Assembly (NCBI GenBank): GCA_026874595.1
Contig: CM049308.1
Location: 50,146,124-50,210,123 of the forward strand
Reading direction: 5' to 3'
DNA: 64,000 nucleotides
From: Sipunculus nudus
Taxonomy: Eukaryota; Annelida; Sipuncula; Golfingiida; Sipunculidae
A program made the translations under genes and the position numbers. Position 1 is the first letter of the stretch. Every line of letters begins with the position of its first letter. The notes beneath the pieces are model-generated. The model was given only the letters and a program-made list of their open reading frames with translations. It did not search any database and was not told where the DNA came from. Of this stretch, positions 56,217 to 64,000 are shown piece by piece.

Positions 56217-59200
56217 GCTGTTCTAGCTGGTGATTACAGCAGAAGGCCCTTGGATATAGCTCCACACTGTTCTAGCTGGTGATTACAGTAGAAGGCCCTT
56301 TGATATAGCTCGACACTCTTCTAGCTGGTGATTACATCAGCAGGTCCTTTGATATAGCTCCACACTCTTCTAGCTGGTGATTACATCAGCAGGCCCTTTG
56401 ATATAGCTCCACACTTTTCTAGCTGGTGATTACATCAGCAGGTCCTTTGATATAGCTCCACACTCTTCTAGCTGGTGATTACATCAGCAGGTCCTTTGAT
56501 ATAGCTCCACACTCTTCTAGCTGGTGATTACATCAGCAGGCCCTTTGATATAGCTCCACACTTTTCTAGCTGGTGATTACATCAGCAGGTCCTTTGATAT
56601 AGCTCCACACTCTTCTAGCTGGTGATTACATCAGCAGGTCCTTTGATATAGCTCCACACTCTTCTAGCTGGTGATTACATCAGCAGGCCCTTTGATATAG
56701 CTCCACACTGTTCTAGCTGGTGATTACATCAGCAGGTCCTTTGATATAGCTCCACACTCTTCTTGCTGGTGATTACATCAGCAGGTCCTTTGATATAGCT
56801 CCACACTCTTCTAGCTGGTGATTACATCAGCAGGCCCTTGGATATAGCTACACACGCTTCTAGCTGGTGATTACATCAGCAGGTCCTTTGATATAGCTCC
56901 ACACTCTTCTAGCTGGTGATTACATCAGCAGGTTCTTTGATATAGCTCCACACTCTTCTAGCTGGTGATTACATCAGCAGGCCCTTTGATATAGCTCTAC
57001 ACTCTTCTAGCTGGTGATTACATCAGCAGGCCCTTTGATATAGCTCCACACTCTTCTAGCTGGTGATTACAGCAGAAGGCCCTTGGATATAGCTCCACAC
57101 TCTTCTAGCTGGTGATTACATCAGCAGGCCCTTTGATATAGCTCCACACTCTTCTAGCTGGTGATTATAACAGCAGGTCCTTTGATATAGCTCCACACTC
57201 TTCTAGCTGGTGATTACATCAGCAGGCCCTTTGATATAGCTCCACACTCTTCTAGCTGGTGATTACAGCAGAAGGTCCTTGGATATAGCTCCACACTCTT
57301 CTAGCTAGTGATTACATCAGCAGGTCCTTTGATATAGCTCCACACTCTTCTAGCTGGTGATTACATCAGCAGGCCCTTTGATATAGCTCCACACTTTTCT
57401 AGCTGGTGATTACATCAGCAGGCCCTTTGATATAGCTCCACACTCTTCTAGCTGGTGATTACATCAGCAGGTCCTTTGATATAGCTCCACACTTTTCTAG
57501 CTGGTGATTACATCAGCAGGCCCTTTGATATAGCTCCACACTCTTCTAGCTGGTGATTACATCAGCAGATCCTTTGATATAGCTCCACACTCTTCTAGCT
57601 GGTGATTACATCAGCAGGCCCTTTGATATAGCTCCACACTCTCCTAGCTGGTGATTACATCAGCAGGTCCTTTGATATAGCTCCACACTCTTCTAGCTGG
57701 TGATTACATCAGCAGGCCCTTTGATATAGCTCCACACTCTTCTAGCTGGTGATTACATCAGCAGGCCCTTTGATATAGCTCCACACTCTTCTAGCTGGTG
57801 ATTATAACAGCAGGTCCTTTGATATAGCTCCACACTCTTCTAGCTGGTGATTACATCAGCAGGCCCTTTGATATAGCTCCACACTCTTCTAGCTGGTGAT
57901 TACAGCAGAAGGCCCTTGGATATAGCTCCACACTTTTCTAGCTGGTGATTACATCAGCAGCCCTTTGATATAGCTCCACACTTTTCTAGCTGGTGATTAC
58001 ATCAGCAGGACCTTTGATATAGCTCCACACTTTTCTAGCTGGTGATTACAGCAGAAGGCCCTTGGATATAGCTCCACACTCTTCTAGCTGGTGATTACAG
58101 CAGAAGGTCCTTTGATATAGCTCCACACTGTTCTAGCTGGTGATTACAGCAGAAGGCCCTTTGATATAGCTCCACACTCTTCTAGCTGGTGATTACATCA
58201 GCAGGCCCTTTGATATAGCTTCACACTCTTCTAGCTGGTGATTACATCAGCAGGTCCTTTGATATAGCTCCACACTCTTCTAGCTGGTGATTACAGCAGA
58301 AGGCCCTTGGATATAGCTCCACACTCTTCTAGCTGGTGATTACATCAGCAGGCCCTTTGATATAGCTCCACACTCTTCTAGCTGGTGATTACATCAGCAG
58401 GTCCTTTGATATAGCTCCACACTCTTCTAGCTGGTGATCACATCAGCAGGCCCTTGGATATAGCTCCACACTTTTCTAGCTGGTGATTACATCAGCAGGT
58501 CCTTTGATATAGCTCCACACTCTTCTAGCTGGTGATTACATCAGCAGGTCCTTTGATATAGCTCCACACTCTTCTAGCTGGTGATTACATCAGCAGGCCC
58601 TTTGATATAGCTCCACACTTTTCTAGCTGGTGATTACATCAGCAGGTCCTTTGATATAGCTCCACACTCTTCTAGCTGGTGATTACATCAGCAGGTCCTT
58701 TGATATAGCCCCACACTTTTCTAGCTGGTGATTACATCAGCAGGTCCTTTGATATAGCTCTACACTCTTCTAGCTGGTGATTACATCAGCAGGTCCTTTG
58801 ATATAGCTCCACACTCTTCTAGCTGGTGATTACATCAGCAGGTCCTTTGATATAGCTCCACACTCTTCTAGCTGGTGATTACAGCAGAAGGCCCTTGGAT
58901 ATAGCTCCACACTCTTCTAGCTGGTGATTACATCAGCAGGCCCTTTGATATAGCTCCACACTCTTCTAGCTGGTGATTACATCAGCAGGCCCTTGGATAT
59001 AGCTCCACACTCTTCTAGCTGGTGATTACATCAGCAGGCCCTTGGATATAGCTCAACACTCTTCTAGCTGGTGATTACAGCAGAAGGCCCTTGGATATAG
59101 CTCCACACTCTTCTAGCTGGTGATTACATCAGCAGGCCCTTTGATATAGCTCCACACTCTTCTAGCTGGTGATTATAACAGCAGGTCCTTTGATATAGCT

Positions 59201-62200
59201 CCACACTCTTCTAGCTGGTGATTACATCAGCAGGCCCTTTGATATAGCTCCACACTCTTCTAGCTGGTGATTACAGCAGAAAGTCCTTGGATATAGCTCC
59301 ACACTCTTCTAGCTGGTGATTACATCAGCAGGTCCTTTGATATAGCTCCACACTCTTCTAGCTGGTGATTACATCAGCAGACCCTTTGATAAAGCTCCAC
59401 ACTTTTCTAGCTGGTGATTACATCAGCAGGCCCTTTGATATAGCTCCACACTCTTCTAGCTGGTGATTACATCAGCAGGTCCTTTGATATAGCTCCACAC
59501 TTTTCTAGCTGGTGATTACATCAGCAGGCCCTTTGATATAGCTCCACACTCTTCTAGCTGGTGATTACATCAGCAGATCCTTTGATATAGCTCCACACTC
59601 TTCTAGCTGGTGATTACATCAGCAGGCCCTTTGATATAGCTCCACACTCTCCTAGCTGGTGATTACATCAGCAGGTCCTTTGATATAGCTCCACACTCTT
59701 CTAGCTGGTGATTACAGCAGAAGGCCCTTGGATATAGCTCCACACTCTTCTAGCTGGTGATTACATCAGCAGGCCCTTTGATATAGCTCCACACTCTTCT
59801 AGCTGGTGATTACATCAGCAGGCCCTTGGATATAGCTCCACACTCTTCTAGCTGGTGATTACATCAGCAGGCCCTTGGATATAGCTCCACACTCTTCTAG
59901 CTGGTGATTACAGCAGAAGGCCCTTGGATATAGCTCCACACTCTTCTAGCTGGTGATTACATCAGCAGGCCCTTTGATATAGCTCCACACTCTTCTAGCT
60001 GGTGATTATAACAGCAGGTCCTTTGATATAGCTCCACACTCTTCTAGCTGGTGATTACATCAGCAGGCCCTTTGATATAGCTCCACACTCTTCTAGCTGG
60101 TGATTACAGCAGAAGGTCCTTGGATATAGCTCCACACTCTTCTAGCTGGTGATTACATCAGCAGGTCCTTTGATATAGCTCCACACTCTTCTAGCTGGTG
60201 ATTACATCAGCAGGCCCTTTGATATAGCTCCACACTTTTCTAGCTGGTGATTACATCAGCAGGCCCTTTGATATAGCTCCACACTCTTCTAGCTGGTGAT
60301 TACATCAGCAGGTCCTTTGATATAGCTCCACACTTTTCTAGCTGGTGATTACATCAGCAGGCCCTTTGATATAGCTCCACACTCTTCTAGCTGGTGATTA
60401 CATCAGCAGATCCTTTGATATAGCTCCACACTCTTCTAGCTGGTGATTACATCAGCAGGCCCTTTGATATAGCTCCACACTCTCCTAGCTGGTGATTACA
60501 TCAGCAGGTCCTTTGATATAGCTCCACACTCTTCTAGCTGGTGATTACATCAGCAGGCCCTTTGATATAGCTCCACACTCTTCTAGCTGGTGATTACATC
60601 AGCAGGCCCTTTGATATAGCTCCACACTCTTCTAGCTGGTGATTATAACAGCAGGTCCTTTGATATAGCTCCACACTCTTCTAGCTGGTGATTACATCAG
60701 CAGGCCCTTTGATATAGCTCCACACTCTTCTAGCTGGTGATTATAACAGCAGGTCCTTTGATATAGCTCCACACTCTTCTAGCTGGTGATTACATCAGCA
60801 GGCCCTTTGATATAGCTCCACACTCTTCTAGCTGGTGATTACAGCAGAAGGCCCTTGGATATAGCTCCACACTTTTCTAGCTGGTGATTACATCAGCAGC
60901 CCTTTGATATAGCTCCACACTCTTCTAGCTGGTGATTACATCAGCAGGACCTTTGATATAGCTCCACACTCTTCTAGCTGGTGATTACAGCAGAAGGCCC
61001 TTGGATATAGCTCCACACTCTTCTAGCTGGTGATTACATCAGAAGGTCCTTTGATATAGCTCCACACTCTTCTAGCTGGTGATTACAGCAGAAGGCCCTT
61101 GGATATAGCTCCACACTCTTCTAGCTGGTGATTACAGCAGAAGGCCCTTGGATATAGCTCCACACTCTTCTAGCTGGTGATTACATCAGCAGGCCCTTTG
61201 ATATAGCTCCACACTCTTCTAGCTGGTGATTACATCAGCAGGCCCTTGGATATAGCTCCACACTCTTCTAGCTGGTGATCACATCAGCAGGCCCTTGGAT
61301 ATAGCTCCACACTTTTCTAGCTGGTGATTACATCAGCAGGTCCTTTGATATAGCTCCACACTCTTCTAGCTGGTGATTACATCAGCAGGTCCTTTGATAT
61401 AGCTCCACACTCTTCTAGCTGGTGATTACATCAGCAGGCCCTTTGATATAGCTCAACACTTTTCTAGCTGGTGATTACATCAGCAGGTCCTTTGATATAG
61501 CTCCACACTCTTCTAGCTGGTGATTACATCAGCAGGTCCTTTGATATAGCTCCACACTTTTCTAGTTGGTGATTACATCAGCAGGTCCTTTGATATAGCT
61601 CTACACTCTTCTAGCTGGTGATTACATCAGCAGGTCCTTTGATATAGCTCCACACTCTTCTAGCTGGTGATTACATCAGCAGGTCCTTTGATATAGCTCC
61701 ACAGTCTTCTAGCTGGTGATTACAGCAGAAGGCCCTTGGATATAGCTCCACACTCTTCTAGCTGGTGATTACATCAGCAGGCCCTTGGATATAGCTCCAC
61801 ACTCTTCTAGCTGGTGATTACATCAGCAGGCCCTTGGATATAGCTCCACACTCTTCTAGCTGGTGATCACATCAGCAGGCCCTTGGATATAGCTCCACAC
61901 TTTTCTAGCTGGTGATTACATCAGCAGGTCCTTTGATAAAGCTCCACACTCTTCTAGCTGGTGATTACATCAGCAGGTCCTTTGATATAGCTCCACACTC
62001 TTCTAGCTGGTGATTACATCAGCAGGTCCTTTGATATAGCTCCACACTCTTCTAGCTGGTGATTACATCAGCAGGTCCTTTGATATAGCTCCACACTCTT
62101 CTAGCTGGTGATTACATCAGCAGGTCCTTTGATATAGCTCCACACTTTTCTAGCTGGTGATTACATCAGCAGGTCCTTTGATATAGCTCCACACTCTTCT

Positions 62201-63422
62201 AGCTGGTGATTACATCAGCAGGTCCTTTGATATAGCTCCACACTTTTCTAGCTGGTGATTACATCAGCAGGTCCTTTGATATAGCTCTACACTCTTCTAG
62301 CTGGTGATTACATCAGCAGGTCCTTTGATATAGCTCCACACTTTTCTAGCTGGTGATTACATCAGCAGGACCTTTGATATAGCTCCACACTCTTCTAGCT
62401 GGTGATTACAGCAGAAGGCCCTTTGATATAGCTCCACACTTTTCTAGCTGGTGATTACAGCAGAAGGCCCTTTGATATAGCTCCACACTCTTCTAGCTGG
62501 TGATTACAGTAGAAGGCCCTTTGATATAGCTCCACACTTTTCTAGCTGGTGATTACATCAGCAGGTCCTTTGATATAGCTCCACACTTTTCTAGCAGGTG
62601 ATTACATCAGCAGGACCTTTGATATAGCTCCACACTCTTCTAGCTGGTGATTACAGCAGAAGGCCCTTTGATATAGCTCCACACTCTTCTAGCTGGTGAT
62701 TACAGCAGAAGGCCCTTTGATATAGCTCCACACTCTTCTAGCTGGTGATTACAGTAGAAGGCCCTTTGATATAGCTCCACACTCTTCTAGCTGGTGATTA
62801 CAGCAGAAGGCCCTTTGATATAGCTCCACACTCTTCTAGCTGGTGATTACATCAGCAGGCCCTTTGATATAGCTCCACACTCTTCTAGCTGGTGATTACA
62901 TCAGCAGGCCCTTTGATATAGCTCCACACTTTTCTAGCTGGTGATTACAGCAGAAGGCCCTTTGATATAGCTCCACACTTTTCTAGCTGGTGATTACATC
63001 AGCAGGTCCTTTGATATAGCTCCACACTTTTCTAGCTGGTGATTACATCAGCAGGTCCTTTGATATAGCTCCACACTCTTCTAGCTGGTGATTACAGCAG
63101 ATGGCCCTTTGATATAGCTCCACACTCTTCTAGCTGGTGATTACAGCAGAAGGCCCTTGGATATCACTCTTCTAGCTGGTGATTACATCAGCAGGCCCTT
63201 TGATATAGCTCCACACTCTTCTAGCTGGTGATTACATCAGCAGGCCCTTTGATATAGCTCCACACTCTTCTAGCTGGTGATTACATCAGCAGGCCCTTTG
63301 ATACAGCTCCACACTTTTCTAGCTGGTGATTACATCAGCAGGTCCTTTGATATAGCTCCCCCTCTTCTAGCTAGTGATTACATCAGCAGGCACTTTGATA
63401 TAGCTCCACACTCTTCTAGCTG
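56139..63422. repeat. 49-bp minisatellite, about 148 units
   Basis: The consensus is made of TAGCTGGTGATTACATCAGC, AGGTCCTTTGATATAGCTCC and ACACTCTTC. Two main variants alternate irregularly: CATCAGCAGG and CAGCAGAAGG. Rare variants (TATAAC, CTCCTAG, GATCACATC) reveal duplicated blocks within the array. There are no unique spacers. It lies in the TARBP1 intron after exon 17. Confidence 0.97.
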
Positions 63423-63689
63423 ATCCTGCATACACTCTGGCATCATGAGTTGTGTTCCACTTTGCCTCTGAATTCCTCTAAAAAAAATAAGCAGGCGTCT
63501 GAGGTTGCTGTACTCAAGCATGTTCCCACATACTTGCACAAAATAATCATATGATTGTTTATTATTCTCTACGGTCCCTGAGATATTATCTCTTAGCCAC
63601 AGAGTACTTGTGGGGCTCCCAAAGTGCTTGTTCATAAAATCAACTTGTCCTGGGGACCTGGTACTGGTCTGTGAGATGAGTCTGATCAT
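63378..63689 (-). pseudogene. Unknown minus-strand frame, N-terminal part, cut by minisatellite
   Basis: About 103 codons with protein-like composition: RSPGQVDFMNKHFGSPTSTL, then VENNKQSYDYFVQVCGNMLE, YSNLRRLLIFF and finally QLEECGAISKCLLM, where the frame enters the first repeat unit and stops. I do not recognise the family. It reads in the same direction as 55983-56216 and the shared LEExGxISK segment joins them, so the two were probably one reading frame before the array expanded. Confidence 0.5.
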
Positions 63690-63774
63690 GATATCCTAAT
63701 GGGTCAAGGAAACAAGTGTTGCGGCTAATCATGAGGCCTGTCTAGTGTTGCTTTTTCTTATATTCTTTTTCTTT

Positions 63775-64000
63775 TGCCTATATTCTTCGAGCTATTGGGT
63801 TCCGAAGTACCCTCCAGAATAATGGAAAATTTGATACAAAAGCTCAAGTATCTGAACAACTAATGCATTGATCATCATGATTTTTTGCATGGATATTGAT
63901 CATGGAGTGTTTCATTAGTTTCTGCAGACTGGTGGCGCCATCTGTATTTTTTCGATTTTTACCAATATTTTTCTCTATTTTTGAGACCTCTTAAGATGCG
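63775..64000 (+). mobile_element. Family A internal fragment, runs off the window
   Basis: From ATATTCTTCGAGCTATTGGG on, the sequence follows 44070-44293 closely (GTTCCGAAGTACCC, AATAATGGAAAATTTGATAC, ATCATGGAGTGTTTCATTAG). It begins abruptly without the family A 5' end, and the right end is outside the window. Confidence 0.6.

Noticed and set aside
56139-63422. CRISPR-like regular repeats
   Set aside because: The repeats are directly adjacent 49-bp units without unique spacers, in a eukaryotic intron. It is a minisatellite.

Overview
The window is nuclear DNA from a marine invertebrate, most likely a mollusc. I infer this from AT-rich, intron-rich genes with GT-AG introns, proteins that are bilaterian but not vertebrate in detail, and a dense load of rolling-circle-like repeats, LINE relics and one Ty3/gypsy element. 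No species can be named from the sequence alone.

Four protein-coding genes are supported by spliced reading frames. From left to right they are: the first exon of PWP1 on the minus strand (2430-2592), with the rest lying to the left of the window or unrecognised; a complete five-exon cornichon gene of the CNIH1 type on the plus strand (8795-24800, 144 aa); a glia maturation factor gene (GMF) on the minus strand (30112-36711, all but the short start exon); and the first 17 coding exons of TARBP1, the SpoU-type tRNA 2'-O-ribose methyltransferase, on the plus strand (40167-55744, 1179 codons). The C-terminal catalytic domain of TARBP1 lies beyond the right edge. PWP1 and CNIH are divergent, CNIH and GMF converge, and GMF and TARBP1 diverge. 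CNIH1 and GMFB are also neighbours in human, so that pair looks like old microsynteny.

Most of the remaining sequence is repeats. Intron 4 of CNIH holds a 4147-bp Ty3/gypsy element in antisense with 185-bp LTRs that differ at one base, a 5-bp target duplication, one in-frame stop, and a primer-binding site complementary to its own LTR, as in self-priming Tf1-like elements. Three repeat families (A, B and C here) share one plan: a 5' hairpin, inverted subterminal repeats, internal tandem repeats, and a 3' hairpin followed by CTTGTT or CTAGTT. This resembles Helentron-associated non-autonomous elements. A 2174-bp element with terminal inverted repeats and a 6-bp target duplication sits between GMF and TARBP1. 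A smaller inverted-repeat element lies at 1559-2165, and two LINE 3' relics lie in the left part of the window.

Two exon-spanning tandem arrays are unusual. A 45-bp repeat in TARBP1 copies the intron-6/exon-7 splice acceptor about 23 times ahead of the real one, and a 96-bp repeat in GMF copies the acceptor of its third recognised exon. The right end (56139-63422) is a 7.3-kb, 49-bp minisatellite of about 148 units inside a TARBP1 intron. It has higher-order structure and appears to have grown inside, and split, an unknown minus-strand reading frame.
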